Notes: generated by a model from the sequence alone, not told the origin. DNA of 64,000 nucleotides from Takifugu bimaculatus (GCA_004026145.2 CP034992.1:3976931-4040930); one strand, 5' to 3'. Shown: positions 24,029 through 37,893, numbered from the stretch's first letter. Numbers and translations: made by a program.

Positions 24029-27000
24029 CCTTCCCCAAAACAAATTCTAGGCTTGTGAAAGAGGAGGAGGAGGAGGATAATATTGTAATGCAGGAGCTGG
24101 TGTGAAGAACTTTGCTGATTCGCTGTTATTAATCTTTCCACCACTGACTGAAATGTTCATTGAATTCTGTCTAATTCTGTTCCGACACGTCTCTAAGTAT
24201 CAGATCCTGTCACCTCACACTGGTGTGATGTGATGTCCGGTGTGCTCGGTCATGGTCCCTGCAGGGCGTTCACTTCAGAAGCAGTCTACTCTGAAACTGA
24301 AGGACAACTCTGGCTGTTTTATGGTTGCAAATGAGACACAAAGAGACAAAAGCAAGGATTTAACATCAAGCTTGCCACTTAGACTCCCGAGTCAACAACA
24401 ATAGGATTAACTGGCACGCTCAGTAAGTAAAGCCAGGGCCAAGCTCCTTAGACTGTCAAGGGCCTTTTTATTGTATAATAATGTGACCTGAAGTTTCTGT
24501 GACACTTTCAAATGCCTTAAACCTTCATAAATAGAACTTTCTGCAGATTTTATCAGAGAACCGATGCCCAAGTAAAGGAGATGACGTAGGTGTACTTTAG
24601 AGATTCTGTGCAGCGGAAGCATTTGTTTAATCCCCCATTTGGTGTCCGAGCAGAAGCAAACCACAAAAGAGGGGTTAATTTTGACCACAGCGCCATTCCA
24701 GTCAAATGCATTTCCTGTTTTGATGCGGATTGTTTTCTGCACCTCTCTTCTGTAGAGGCCACTAAAGCGTATTGAATCCTATTGACCGTGCGCGGAAGCG
24801 AACGACGGGCAGAAAATGGCACTGGCTGGAAAGTAGAGCAGAGGAAGCGAGAGCTGAGCGATGAGCGGAAACGGAAAATTAAACACAGGGCGAGTTTTTA
24901 GGGAAGGGGCACACGTAGGCCAGTCGCTCTTCCCCCTGCCAGCTGCACCGGTATTATAAGCAGACACGCAGCGTCGAGCCTGAGTCAGCACGACTTGAAC
25001 GCCGGCCCGAGCCCGCAGCCCCGGGGCCCCTCGTAAAGCACACAGGCACATGTGCGTACGGTGTCAGACCTGTCGCCCCGGTCTCCTTAGCCCTCCAGCC
25101 TCGTCCCTGACTGGAAGCGTTCAGCCAAATGCTCTTAATTACTAGCTGCCGCTGCTGCCTGCTCTGCCCTGGCGCCACTGTGGTAAAACCCCAGCCCCCT
25201 GAGTTTCTGCGTCTACACAACTGCCTCCGCGGCACTTTCGGCTCGTGCATGTATAGATTTCTTGTAAGATTATGTCACTGCAGGTTGATTAAGAGAAGCC
25301 TGGAAGAGCTCCGGTGCTTGTGACTGCTCAGCAGAGGCGGCAGGTTTCTGCATCCAGCAAAGGCGCCTTTCAACCCTGCCATCTTTCTCTCCCCGTGCTG
25401 TTTGTTTTTAAACTGCAACCACAGAGGAAAACCCTTGAAGAGCACGCTGAGTTAGTGCTTGATTCTGAGAGGCTAAAGGGACTGGAAGACTGTCAGGGAA
25501 AACTTTACTTCCCCTTACTTCCGATGTTCTGGGAGCACTTAAGTAACAGAGTGTTGACTTCATAGTTTCAGGAGATGGAGTCAAGATCCTGTTTCACTGC
25601 TGTTGTTTTTTGAGGTTTATGTCTGCCGTGAGCCAAACGGGCGTGCGTTTCTGTGCACATTTGTGTGTCTTTATTGCTTAAATACTTGGTCGTACATCAA
25701 GGACCACAGGAGACAAAGATGGCATTGCACACACGGCTCCCCGCGTATGTTCCCACTCCATATATCTTCCTCCTTCCTGTCCCTCATCGCATCCTGTCAT
25801 GTTCAGAGAATTTGGTTGTGGCAACTGGCAAGGGGCTCATCAAAGCTGTGGCTCTATCTGACACATTTCTCCCCCAGGAACCCCCTCAGCGCAAACACAT
25901 AGTTGGAGCAATGCCAGCAGTCCTCTACTGCTGCTGCTGGCTAGCTAACGAAGGCAATGTCGCAGTGAGAGAATATAGGAAGACTAGCGCAGCCAATCCC
26001 AATCCAGCACTGTGGATTTGGCCCAACCAGCCCCACAGGCATGTTTTCCATGCGTCTGCAAACGTACCAACAGCACAGTAACCCAAATTAGCAATATTAA
26101 AATGTGGGTAGAGATTTTTGGGTGAAGGTTGCAGCAGAAAAGAAGCGGCGCACAACTGTCGTCTGTTATTAAAATGGATTGTAAGCATATGAGAAGGTAG
26201 CAGAACAGCAACGCACTTGTATTGGTGAGGTTTCAATGTGTGCGTATAAGTCTAAAGACACTTCCTGCTTAGATGCATCGTATAAACCAATCAGAGCCCA
26301 GTGGGTGTGGCCAGAGGACCAGGGGCAGTTCAGCTACGAGCTAAACAGCTTTTATAAGTGACATGTGCCATGTTTCTTCTGCATAATAAGCACAACTGTT
26401 CCCCTCTGAGCCTGCAGTAATGAACCTATAATAAAACCCGTTGTCTCAACAACCTGGTGTCACAAACATCTTGTATTCAAACCCATCAACAGCAGAACAA
26501 ACTTAACTCAGACATCCCCCAGCTCGGGAGATTTATTCGCTCGGTCGGGAGCTTGTAAAATAGTGTCGCTTCACTACAGGCTTTCCAGGATTTCTCTTAT
26601 TTGACATGCTAACAGCTTTAAGAGGTTTTTGACGACGGTCACAGTATTTGTGGTCAGCCTATATAATCTGCCCATCTATTTTGCCGAGAGTCTCTCCTTT
26701 TATCCTTCTTTCCCCAGCGAATCAGCTTACAGGGCAGCTTCGTGTTCTAGTGTGCTTGTTAAGCCCCATTTGAAGCGGCACTATATCCCTTCTTGAGCGA
26801 CAGATTGATGCGCGTGCCTGCCCAAAAAAATCGAGATTGAAATAAATTCTCCCGCACTAAAGTCTTAAACTGTTTGCATCTGTTTTGTGAGTGTAACAAA
26901 TTACTGACCCACAGCTGTTCAGTGAAAGTAAAACCCCCTCAGTTTTTATTTAAATCTTGATTGTGTTAGCGTCACATGCTGCTGAAGTCTTCAGATGAGG

Positions 27001-28080
27001 GCTGAGGAATAATGCCCCCCCCACTCCCCAAAGAAGGAGTAGTCTGCATATCAAATAAGAGATTCAATCTGATTGAAGATGCTAATGTAGCCTTTGGGCT
27101 AAATGAATAGCGCTTGGCCGTGCTTTGTTTTGTTGCATTTACTCATTATGATTTAACGATTGCTGCGTCTCTTCACACAGATACCGCCAGAAGGAACGGA
27201 TTCACTCCGTTTGCTCCTCAGAAAGGTCAGGGCGCCCTCGCAGACGCGCCGTCACGAGTCAATTCTTTCGGAAAATGCACTTTCTTTTGGGCAATTGAGC
27301 CGCGGACCTGCCGGTTGCGTGTGTCTGTGCAGCTGCTGGAATTCATATGAGGCTCTCAGGTGGAGATGTGGCTATTCGCAAGGGAAAAGCAAAGATCTTT
27401 GTGACGAAACGCTGGGTTTTCCTGCATTTCTAGCTGAATTTATGCTTTGTGTTGTAATTTTGCTTGACTGCTTTATAACAGTAATTTGCAGAAGGTAAAT
27501 CTCTACTTTCTAATATTCATAACAATGTTTTATGGACGCCATTTGCACCACTTTGACACAGTTTGTGTTAACGCTCAGCAATATATGATAATGGCGCGTA
27601 AACAATGCCCCGGTCGTATTTCCAATCGGGCTTGAACGAGGAGGAGAGCGGCTGAAATGAGCGAGGGGCCGCGGCGTTATGAATGACGGTCGGCCCACGG
27701 GGGACCGATGGAACATGGCAGGTCATTTGCCTGGCCGCCGCTGCCGTGATGTATTTGAACGCCACGGTGAGGCAGCCGGGCCAGGGATGCAGGCGCTTAT
27801 TCAGCAGGCTGGAATGCAACAGAAATAGACTTAATCAGGCCGGAGAAAAGAACATTTAAACAGATCTACAGGAAGAATTCCTGGAGTCCTTTTAGGAAGA
27901 CCTTCCACAGACCTCCGGGCTCACTGATGGAAAATATCCTTGGTTCCCCTCATCTTCTTTTCCCTCTCAACTGGAGCCATTCCCCTCACTCACCACTCCC
28001 CCCCCCTCATGTTTGCCCGCTCCACTCCCCTTATCTCTCTTCCTCTACGCTCAGGTTACTGTATTTCCACCGTGCCATGT

Positions 28081-28092
28081 CCCCCCCCCCCC
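28081..28092. repeat. Poly-C run (12)
   Basis: Uninterrupted C12 within a pyrimidine-rich 200-base stretch. Confidence 0.9.
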
Positions 28093-28261
28093 GTCTCTCC
28101 TCGTCCCTCCTCAGCCGTAACATCACTGACGGGCGGCTTCCACTTCCATCCTCATCCTGTCCCTCCTTAACTTTCACCGGCGGTGCTTCCCACCCCTCTG
28201 TCAGCCTGGTGGGAGCGTCCAATGTAAACTTAGACATAAATCCAGTTACACATCAACAGAA

Positions 28262-28291
28262 CACACGCACACGCACACGCACACACACACG
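28262..28291. repeat. (CA)n/(CACACG)n repeat
   Basis: Short array with regular G interruptions every sixth base. Confidence 0.85.
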
Positions 28292-31200
28292 CCCTGTTTA
28301 CACAAGTGCCAGCTTTACTAATGGTGCTGTCTGACAAGTTGAAAGGCAGTTTCGGTAATGCGACCTGATGAGCTTGTCCCCGAGGTATCTGTATGTTTTA
28401 TGTCCTGATGCTCCTCGGAGCTCCCTCCCAGAGTTCCCTGTGACTCACCCCCCCGGTGAATGCTACTGGCCCTTCTGGACTAACTAGCTGGTTTAGAACT
28501 CCATGAAGGGAGGGCTTGCTTCAAACTCGGAATGCTGCCACTTCCTGTTTCTTTATTGCCTCTATGATTTGTGAGTCTGCAGCCTTTACTTCCATCCCTG
28601 TAGTTCCTGAAAAGCAGCAGAAACTTAGAAATCTCAGCAGCGAATGTAGCATCGAACTGCAGCTTTCCTGCATCTTCCTCATCTTCAAATGCACCAAGAG
28701 ATATATCGGTGTCCGTGGTCAAGTGGAGGCTGCATTTAAAGCCTGTTCTGGTCTACAGCGCCGCTCTGAGTACTGGTTGGAAGTACTGGTGTGAGCCGGA
28801 GTGGTGCTGGGTATGGTTATGAGGCCCAGCTGCCTGCTAGCTGAGAATAAAAGTTTCCCGTTTTCCCTAACATGCACAGGCTGCTCTCCTCTTATCTCGC
28901 TCCATTCCTCCTCGTTCCACCTCAGTTGTTATCTGAAAAGGTATAGCCGGCTCCCCTCGCTCACCCCTCTCTCCCTCCCTCCTTCCTCGCCTCTTCTCAC
29001 CTGCATCCTCTCTCTTTCACACATCCTCTTTTCCCCCTGAAATATTTGTCTGCAGACGATGTGAATCGTGTATCCTCTGATATAATTAGGAGGGTTTTGT
29101 TTGGTGGGGCTGCTGCAGTTGCCGATGCTCTCGAATGAGCTTTGAGGCGTGCTCGCCGCATTTACACCCCGGCTTCTGTCCCCGCCGCTGCCTTTTATAG
29201 CTGGGCAGTGATGTGTGCAGTCCTGCGCGCTTCATCAAGAATACAGCATGTGCTGATGATCTGGGACGAGCCAGGAAGTCGTCTGAGCTCACAGGCCCCC
29301 GCTCCCCTCCTCCATCACGGATGGGTGTGCACACACAATCGCACCGGGGCCGCCGCCTTGAATATTCGCTGGCTCAGGGCTGAGCTCCTGAGCTAAAAAC
29401 GGCGGCAGCAGACGAGCTTCCTTTGTTGCCGCTCCACAGCGTCGCGGTTGAAGATAATTGGCCTTCGCCTCAAATGACACGGATGTAACGATGTCATTTA
29501 AGCTAAATGAATGGTCTCGTCCCCGGACGGGGCGGCGTGTCTGCTCAGGCTGTGAGCTGCTGCCGCTCAACCCGCTCGCCGTGGCGACTCGCCGCATCGA
29601 TGGCGGCCATGTTGACTCATTTGATGCCGCGCTTTGCAAACTTAACCTGCAAATGAAATTGAAGTGCCTGTAATGTGGCACATTTAGCGCTGACGGCGGT
29701 GAGGCCGCGGCAGATCTGTTGTGTGGACTAGCGCGTTAGCGTGCAGTCGGGGACATTTCGTTTCGACACATTTAGCTGCGTGATTTCGCAGCAAGCAGAC
29801 GGTCATTTTTTCAGTTTAAACCAGACGGCAGATCTGCTGGGATGGCGCTCCAGCAGAACTCCTACCAGAAGGAGCGATCCGGGCGAGCTCCTGAACTTTA
29901 GGCGGCTGCTTTAAAGCGCTCGGGTCAGATGAGGGTCTCTGTGATGGAATCTCTTTATCTGCAGATGCATATTTCTTCTCATTCCTCAGGCTGAAACAGT
30001 CGTGCCGCAGATGGGACGGGCCACACGGAACATGCTCACACCATCGAGGAGTTCTTAATTAACTTACATGGCGTCCAATAATTAATAATTCTAAATCTCA
30101 GTGCATCTGTTGGTTTGTAGCTGATGAATTTTTACATGTGTACCGATCAAATCCCCAGCGTGCTGCCAAAAGGAGCGTTTCCTCTGCTACTGACAGCAGT
30201 ATCTGCTCCACAAGATGGAGGAAGGCTACATTCCCGCTGCCAGTAAAACAAAAAAAAGGATGCTTTATAATGCGACTCCTCTTCCACCCTCTACTGGCAC
30301 CGCCGGCGCTGTCCTCAAACCCTTGGAGGGCTTTTTTATAACGCCATAACTGTTCTCACTGCGATCAACGCTGTTTTTATAACACGGTGCAGCGCGAGTA
30401 GACTCCAGCGCTGCGGTGTCAAAGGTCAATCAAGCCTCGCGATGGGAGGGAGGGAGAGGAAGCAGATGGGAGGGAGCTTCAGCTCAGCGCTGTAATAAGC
30501 TGTTTTGGGCAGAGCGGGCTGCATTCCATTACAGTTAAATCAGCAGGGAGAACACAAGGAGCGCTACGAAAGAATGCCTGGGTTTTGTTGCATCAGACGG
30601 GGCCTAAAGCGGGCGGTTTGTGTCGGTGGGTGCACCGCTAACAATCAACAGTTTAGATCACGTCTCTTGATTTTTCGTGGGGGAAAAAAGAAACCGCCTG
30701 CATGTTCAGAGTCTCAGTTTCAGTTAGTCAGTTAATCCAGTGTCCACAGGACAGACAATAGGCTCCAGTCACCATTGTGTCCCCCGTCTGGCAGAACCTG
30801 TTCTTACCTGTGCGCTGCGAGGCGGAAACACCTGCACAACCTGCTCGCAACCAGCTGACCGCAGCGTGATTGGCGGTATGAATGACTGTGGCAACCGCAG
30901 AAGAGATGTGGTTAACCCTCCGTGTGACTGGCACGGCTCAGGAGGTTAATTCAAGCCAGCCCAGCGTGTGGGAACATGCAGGCGTTCTGATAATTAATGG
31001 CGCCCGCAGGCCAGATTTGGATGTTGAATATTCGCTTGTTTTGTAATGGCGATACCTGGTAATTATCGCACTCGGGGGGGAAATTCATTTTCACCGAGGT
31101 TCTCGGATCTTGTGTTCCGTCTCTGTTCCAGCCCGAACGTCTCGGATCTGGAAAATGAAACCCAACAAAACCTCGGTTGCCGTGGCATCGTATCTCTGAC

Positions 31201-31933
31201 ACACATCGTTTGTCATCCCAGTAGCGCCGTGGCTGTTATGAAACTTTGCTCGGGACAGTTTGGTCGTTACAGGGAAGTGTTTTCTGCTCAGCTGCGCCGT
31301 GCGCGGCGTTGAGAGCAAGTATTCATGTCAGTGTTCCTGCAGGGGGTCTTCTGGCACTGCCCTGCATGTGGGACGGCCTGCGTGCCTGGTGATAGGTTAA
31401 TGTTGGTATTTAAATTCTAATTGCTTCATTATTCAGTCAAATCCACGGATGCTTCCAGCTGAATTTACCGACTATATTAGCTTTAGCATTAGCAGCCAGT
31501 CTCCATGATATTGATTAAAGCGCCATGATAATATTTTTGTGAATATGTCCAGGTACTTTGGCCACTCTTTACCTGCTGGTTCAGCTTGCTCCACTTGTCT
31601 GTTAAAACTGAAAAACAAGTGGTTTTTTTTCATTTTTTTCCTTTTTTAAATCTTGGATTCTGTCTGGCTGTGTAATTCGGTAGTAATGTTATTCCTCCAC
31701 CACACAGCACAACTGAACAGCCTGTTCTTGTGTTTCATCACCTGCTCTGATCGTTCAGCTCCACTCTTGTTCTCATCAGATCAGATCTTACAGAAACAGT
31801 TGGAGCTGCAGGCAACAGTGGGATATAACCTTGATGAACAACTGGTAAAATATTAAACTCACTGCACTGTTGCTGCCTTGTGACTGGGCCCGCTGAGGCC
31901 TTGACCTATATATCGGCAGTTTCTCACCTTCAT

Positions 31934-32020
31934 TCTCTCTCTCTCTCTCTCTCTCTCGCTCTCGCTCTCTCTCTCTCTCTCTCTCGCTCTCTCTCTGACA
32001 CACACGCAGACACACACACA
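31934..32020. repeat. Compound (CT)n(CA)n repeat
   Basis: About 63 bases of CT with a few CG interruptions, followed by a CA array. Confidence 0.95.
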
Positions 32021-32290
32021 GGATTTGTCATGGAAAGAAAGACCCAGCCGCACAAACACAGTGAGAGATTAACAGTAAACCACTAATCTGACGGGGGCTG
32101 CATTTGTGTGTGTGTGTGTGTTTTCCGATGGATGCTTTTTTGAATTGTGGGCAGGTTTATGTGATGGCTGTTCCTTCCATTCCTCATTTGTGTGTCAGTA
32201 GCTGGAAAGAGGGGTGTCAGATTTCCAGGAATGTCGCCCAGGAGATTTGAAATGCGGAGGGCACGAACCCGCTCAGGTGTTCATCTTATT

Positions 32291-32301
32291 GGGGGGGGGG
32301 G
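32291..32301. repeat. Poly-G run (11)
   Basis: Uninterrupted G11 in intron 1. Confidence 0.9.
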
Positions 32302-32535
32302 CAGAAAGACGGAGGCAGTGTGTGTGTGCGCTGTATGTGTTGCTGTAGCGACGGCGCGAGCGTGACTGGGCACTCGCTCTTGTGCTCAACGGCCAGTTCA
32401 GGTCCAGTTTTCATAAACCTTAAGTCCAAACAGCTCCAGCTGCTCTAAACACAATGGCTCTTTCATTCCTGACTGTCTTAGTGGGAAGATAAAGTAGAAG
32501 GCGCGCGCCCAAACACTCAGCAGTTACATATAGAC

Positions 32536-32536
<1 letters not shown>

Positions 32537-32630
<94 letters not shown>
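32537..32630. repeat. (GT)n microsatellite, 94 bases
   Basis: The longest GT array of intron 1, with a single CA interruption at about 32586. A complementary (CA)n lies 0.8 kb downstream. Confidence 0.95.
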
Positions 32631-32633
<3 letters not shown>

Positions 32634-33355
32634 ATGGGGTGACGAAGTCGCCGGAGCCATTCGTGCCTGCCAGCATTCCAGTCTGGAGCGAATTTTGTCG
32701 CCAGCGTTGGGGTTCAGAGAGGTCGCCTGGGCCGGGGCGGGCGTTGTCGTTGTGCTTTTAGAGGCTCGTGTTTGTCGGCGAGAGTGTGAATTCCGGTGTG
32801 AAGAAGGAGTGCTCTTTAGAACTGTGCTCTTCCTCTTTCACGTCTGATACCGGTTTGGTTTATGATGACGTGTTGCGTCATGACGGTGACATCAGTGCTG
32901 TCAGATGCAGGTGGCCTCTGCGGTGTAATTTGGCGTTATTATTAGCATCGGCGTCGCTTTGCACAAAACATCCGTTCGGACGTTTGCAGGTTTTTACTGC
33001 TGCATCTCTTCATCGTGCTTCATCTTGAGCCCCAGAATGATCCGCGTTAAAGAGCCGCATCTCACGCCGGCCTCACTGTTGCTCCCTGATATGAGTTTGA
33101 TTACGTTGTGATTAACGGATCCCCCTCCCCCGCCTTTGACCACCAAGAAATTCAATTATTCTCTTAGTCGCCGGTGAAACGACTGTGAAGAATTCCTCCT
33201 TTGCCAGTTCATTAAGTCAGACTGAAATAGAGTAAACCGAAGATGACGTCTGAGGTTCTTCATCATTAAAGGCGCAGCTGCTCGGAATGTCCAGACATGG
33301 TTTTATCTCTCCAGTCGGGCTGGTGGTTCGAAGGTCTGCGGTGTCTCTGTCTCTG

Positions 33356-33384
<29 letters not shown>
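33356..33384. repeat. (CA)n microsatellite
   Basis: Pure CA array of 29 bases, complementary to the GT array at 32537. Confidence 0.95.
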
Positions 33385-33388
<4 letters not shown>

Positions 33389-34349
33389 GGGTTCAGCAGA
33401 GGGAGACGCTGCGCTGGTGCCTGTCTTCCACTAAACTGATTTAGGCCGCCTCTGAAACAGCCCTCATAAGGGCTTTTTATACGCCCCATGACCTGCCCGT
33501 CAGCTCGTTCTCTGGGCCAAAGCTGGAGGGAAGTGATAAAAATGCATCAGATTGCGCAATACTGTCCAACATCAACCTCTGATGTTTGGCCTGTTCACGG
33601 CGACACTTGTTTGCATCGTTGCTCGTGCTTCGTAAGCCTCGGCGTCTGTGGCCTTTGGTTCATTTTGGTTCACTATTGAGCAGCTTTTCAAGCGTTTTAG
33701 ATCATCTTTTGTCAATATCTTATTTCCAGCAACATAGGTGGGGGCGTTTGGATGCAGCGTGGAAATTTCAGTTACCAAGAAAACAGTTTTAGGTGTCGGG
33801 TGAGTCTGATTGTGTATTAGACCGTTGCCCCCAACGCATGGCGATGACTTCTGCGTATTTTCATAAATGTAGTATTTAGTTGGGAAAACAGCCTAAAATA
33901 TCCTAAAATTTCAACACAAATTGCGTGTCACCCCTCCAGCCAGACTTTGTGTGTCTGCTCGGCGAACGCCACGCTTCCCCACACCAAGCCGTGCCCACGC
34001 CGGGGCGCGCTGGGGGATGGTAATCCATTCTTCCCATATGCAGATAGTGCCGGTGAGATTAGGCAGACCCTGGGAGAGGATTAAGGCTTCAGGGCTTGGC
34101 TCCCCTTCCATCTCCCCCTCCTCTCTACCCCCAGCCCTCTACCACCCGCTTCCTGCCGCCTCGCCGTGCTGTTGGAGCCCTTGGACACCCCTCACCCACC
34201 TCCCCCTCCTCTCGTGGGCAGAGCTGCAGTCTCTCGAGTGTGCTGGCTGTTGAGTGAAGAGGTGGAGGGCAGATTAAGTTAGAGAACCATTATGGGTTTT
34301 TTTCCCCCCAGATGTCTGTTTTGATTTCTGTTATGTAGTGTTATCCCAA

Positions 34350-34351
<2 letters not shown>

Positions 34352-34390
<39 letters not shown>
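34352..34390. repeat. (GT)n microsatellite
   Basis: Pure GT array of about 39 bases, about 3.3 kb upstream of exon 2. Confidence 0.95.
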
Positions 34391-34393
<3 letters not shown>

Positions 34394-36509
34394 ATGCAGG
34401 TAATGTGTGTTTGTGTATGCAGTTTGTGTTGCACCATATTGCTCCCAGTCACCACCTCGGCTAACTCACGGTCGGGTTTTGGAGTTTGTTTACGAAGATG
34501 CTGACGTTCCGTAAACACGGTGTTGGTGAAACCTGGTTTCCACGGTAGCCAGTGTTTGTACAGCATCCACATGTTACATCAACATGGTTAAGAAAGCCTC
34601 CGCGCAGGATGTGACTGTGCGGTGAAACCTAAGATTTTCTCATTGTAGATTGTTTATCCCCCTTTTCTGAAACTGCTTAAGTGGTTTGGGTGTTGTAAAC
34701 AAGAATGTTCCCAGTCATTTTGCCTCTTAAAGGTACAGATGGAGCTGTTGATGCGGGTTCTCCTCGGCGGGTTGTTTTCTAGCTCTCTCTCCAGGCACGC
34801 GTACGTCGCCGTGGCGCTCTCCCATTTCTCGAAGCCCCCGTCCCACCCGGCATCGCGACCCCTGTCTCAGCTGAGAGCCACGTGTTGTGCCGCAGTTTAA
34901 AAGACAGCCAGTATATTGGAGCGCCGCTGCTCTTCGTCCTTCTTAATCACCATCCCTCTCTCCTCCTGCTCTTTCTCCCCTCCAGTGGTGAGTGCTGTAA
35001 TTGATATGCCACTGGCAATAAATCAGCTGAGCTCGCGGGCTGAGAGCCGACCATTATCTGGACGGGCAGGTTTAGCTTCTTTGGAGGGGATGGCGCAAGA
35101 GGGAGAGTTTATCCACCTTAACTGACGAGTCCACCACCTCCTCCTCTTCATCCGCCACCCTGTGTCTGTGGGGAAGCCCTGTTGAGTCAAATAAACTAAT
35201 GCATATTAAATCCCTCTTGTCTAAGCTTGATGATCTCTTACATTTAGTCCCGTATTTCAAACCCATCAACTGATAGGGTGTCCAGATACCAAATCCAATC
35301 AGCTCGGCCCCTCGCAGCTCACCCTCTTAAATCTTCTCCCCTCATGTGGTTTTGTCCTCCACTCCCCTGATATGGTGGCTGCCCTCAAAATCGCAGATTT
35401 GCCTCATTCCAAAATGATTGACCTGATTTCACTCGATGGTGCTGGATACGGCTAACAGGCCTAGCTTCAGTTCAGTGCATCGGACTGTTCCCGGGCTGCG
35501 TATCGGGCAGTTGGGACACGCAGATGCTGTCATTTGAGCTCCTCTAAAGCCTCAAATCGAGCAAGAGCTGGTCCGAATGATGAGGAAATCACTGTTTTTC
35601 ACATATCCCCTGGTCTTTTTTGTCGTGACCTGGCAATGACGAAGCCTTCGCCAAACGTCACCAGATTGGCTCATCGAGAAGGTTGTTTGCTCCATCCCAG
35701 CTTTTCCCAGACCTGGCTGGTTTCCAGTCGAGCCACAACTGCCTCAACAGCCTGTTTGCAGCGGCTGAAACCGATTTGCATTTACCGTCTCATCTAAATA
35801 AAGTCTCTTCTAAAGTATCTGAGACGTTCTCAAGGATGCCTGCTTCGACCAGAACACTCACTCATCCCTCTGAGGGTTGTCAGCTCACCGCATTTCCTGA
35901 CCTCTTTAGCAGCCAGCTGACAGATAACCTTGCTCTTGAGTGGCCGAGCACAGGAAAGAGCGGGACGTAGATAAGGCCAACAAGAAAAAGAAAAGTCCCA
36001 TTCTTCTTCAGTTCTCTGTCCCCACTTTGATTTTCTTTTAACTCCTCCTTCCTTCCTCCCCCACCCCCCTCCGTCTCCCCATAATGTGTCTCGTATATTC
36101 TGATTTGGTCTGGTCGTAAAACTCAATTCGCGAAGGCGCTTTGATCGTCAAGGTGAAATCCAAGTGTCGGGGTCCCTGGATGAATTGCATCCCCTTTTAC
36201 ATAATCGGAATTTACAGGAGAAATAATTTCCTGCTCTTGCAGGGACATGATTGGTCTGTAGCAGCACGTGCCTGGCCAAGCCTCCTCCTCATTATCGTTA
36301 CATTGTCATTGGCAGACACCCAACGGGACAATGCCGTCTTCCTCTCCTCTTCTTCTCTTCCAATACCTGTTCTTGACTCAGTCATTCACGATGTATTTGT
36401 TCTTTACCAGCTTTTAATTGCACACAAGGAAATAAAGTTGTGCTGATTGAGTTAATGGCAGGGAATTATCTTAGGAAGCTTTTGTCAAAGAAAAACGTAG
36501 GTGCCACAA

Positions 36510-36752
36510 ACGTGTGTTAGCATACACACTAGTGGAGTAGCCTGGGCTGTTTGATTCCCGACTGGATCATCTGAGTCATGTTCTTGCCTACTTGGTTAAG
36601 CTGCTGTTGTGTGGAAATTATTGGATGGACAGGAAAAACAGGAAGTGCAAGAGCTGCAGTTTTGTCCAGTTCTGCATTCCTGCTCTGGGGTCAGGCTCTG
36701 GGCGTCTCCATTGTCACCAGCACAATATAAATAAAGCTAAATTGAATTGATT
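36510..36752 (+). repeat. Candidate SINE with LINE-like tail
   Basis: A tRNA-like head (GTTAGC, then TTTGATTCCCGACTGG) is followed about 130 bases later by the tail ATATAAATAAAGCTAAATTG. The tail closely resembles the 3' end shared by many fish LINE/SINE families. The order and distance fit a degenerate SINE. Confidence 0.35.
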
Positions 36753-37640
36753 TCATAATCCTGTTGGCTCCAAATGAAGAAATGCCTTTTTTTTCAGTCC
36801 CAACCCTCTGGATGGCTGGACGCTAGTAACCAAGCAACCTACTTCCTGTTTACACAAGTACACATGACCAGTCTGCACAGAATAGTCCTCTCGTATGCTT
36901 TTTAGCCGTGTTGGCGTGTACGTAGACCTCATCTTACAGCCTGTAGATACTCGTAACATGAATGGGTGACATGAATGAAAATTCTCTTGGTATTTGCATA
37001 CAATCTGAAGTGCGGCCTGAACTGTGAGTCAGAGAAAACCAATAAAAATGTGCTGACTCGGGTGTGTTACGAAATCTGTTAGCGCAAAGTTGAAAAAGAA
37101 GCTTGCCTGTCAATTGAAGGCAAAGTATGTAGTGAATAATGTAATCTGGGGGAAGTTGGTGTTTTTGTCAGTCAGCTGTGTTGACACAAGAAGCTAATAC
37201 CTGTACGCAGTTGCCAGAGCTGCAGGCTGTAATTGCCACGGCTCCTGTATAGCATATGATAATGTTGACACCACCACGGGAACTCTTCTGAAAAGACCCT
37301 GCTATAAATCGCTGGCTGTCAGGGTAACGACGCCCACAGGCCCACGCTACTCTTGCCAAGCCGCCACGGTGAAGTTGAAAGTTATGAAAAATTAAAGAGG
37401 TTAGTGTAACTCTTTGCAGCGATGACTGGAATTAGCCGGGGCCTTTAATATTCGGCCCACGCTCGAGTTATCTTCTGCTATAATTAAATTCAGACACACA
37501 CTTGCCTTCCAGACTTGATTTGATATCATTTATTTATCACCGGGGTGAATGTCAGCCTGAATTTCTTTAAAACTATTCTCAGTCTTTTTCTTTTTTTCCC
37601 CCCTAAACTCTGACCGTGTATTTTTCTTCGTGTCTTTCAG

Positions 37641-37893
37641 GGCTCCTGACTCGTGGCCCCGTGGACGATGTTCCTGATGACGGCTTGGAACAAAGAGAAT
37701 CAAACAGTGGATCAATAGGACTCTTCTTTCCCCTCCTGTCCTCGTCCTTGTCCTTAGACTATTTTCTATTCCTCGACAGGGAAGGAAAAGAGAACCCTGA
37801 GCGGGACTTGATAACAGCACTTACGCTCTTTCTCCTGTCTTTGTCCTTTCCCACCCCCGCCCCCCCCAAGACTTGCCTCCAAACAGCCCAGAC
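37641..37893 (+). other. plxna1: plxna1 exon 2, 5' untranslated part
   Basis: It starts after TTTCAG at 37640 and runs to the plexin start codon at 37894. It holds one upstream ORF (ATGs at 37668 and 37677 share a frame). It is also very pyrimidine-rich at 37717-37775 and 37826-37868, each stretch ending in an AG (37779 and 37870) that could act as an alternative acceptor. The exact exon start is therefore the least certain boundary of this exon. Confidence 0.65.
37668..37718 (+). other. Upstream ORF in exon 2 leader (16 codons)
   Basis: ATG at 37668 with A at -3, a second in-frame ATG at 37677, and a TAG stop at 37716-37718. It is out of frame with plexin and ends about 175 bases before the main start. 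Use of the downstream acceptor at 37779 would remove it from the mRNA. Confidence 0.5.

Larger units (their letters stand above)
13126..37640 (+). other. plxna1: plxna1 intron 1
   Basis: This is about 24.5 kb between the candidate first exon and the coding second exon. No other protein-coding exon is recognisable. It contains the CpG-rich tail of the promoter block, a 650-base CT-rich tandem tract at 15.8 kb, several (GT)n and (CT)n arrays, G-runs and decayed SINE-like repeats. The acceptor end is well formed: a likely branch point CTGAC (A at 37613), a pyrimidine-rich tract and TTTCAG ending at 37640. Large first introns of plexin genes commonly hold enhancers. Confidence 0.55.

Noticed and set aside
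24407..24742. 111-codon minus-strand frame as a possible LINE fragment
   Set aside because: I could not place any reverse-transcriptase or endonuclease motif in it.
37873..37893. Upstream TTG as plexin start
   Set aside because: The ATG at 37894 directly precedes a good signal peptide and has a purine at -3; a vertebrate TTG start is unlikely.
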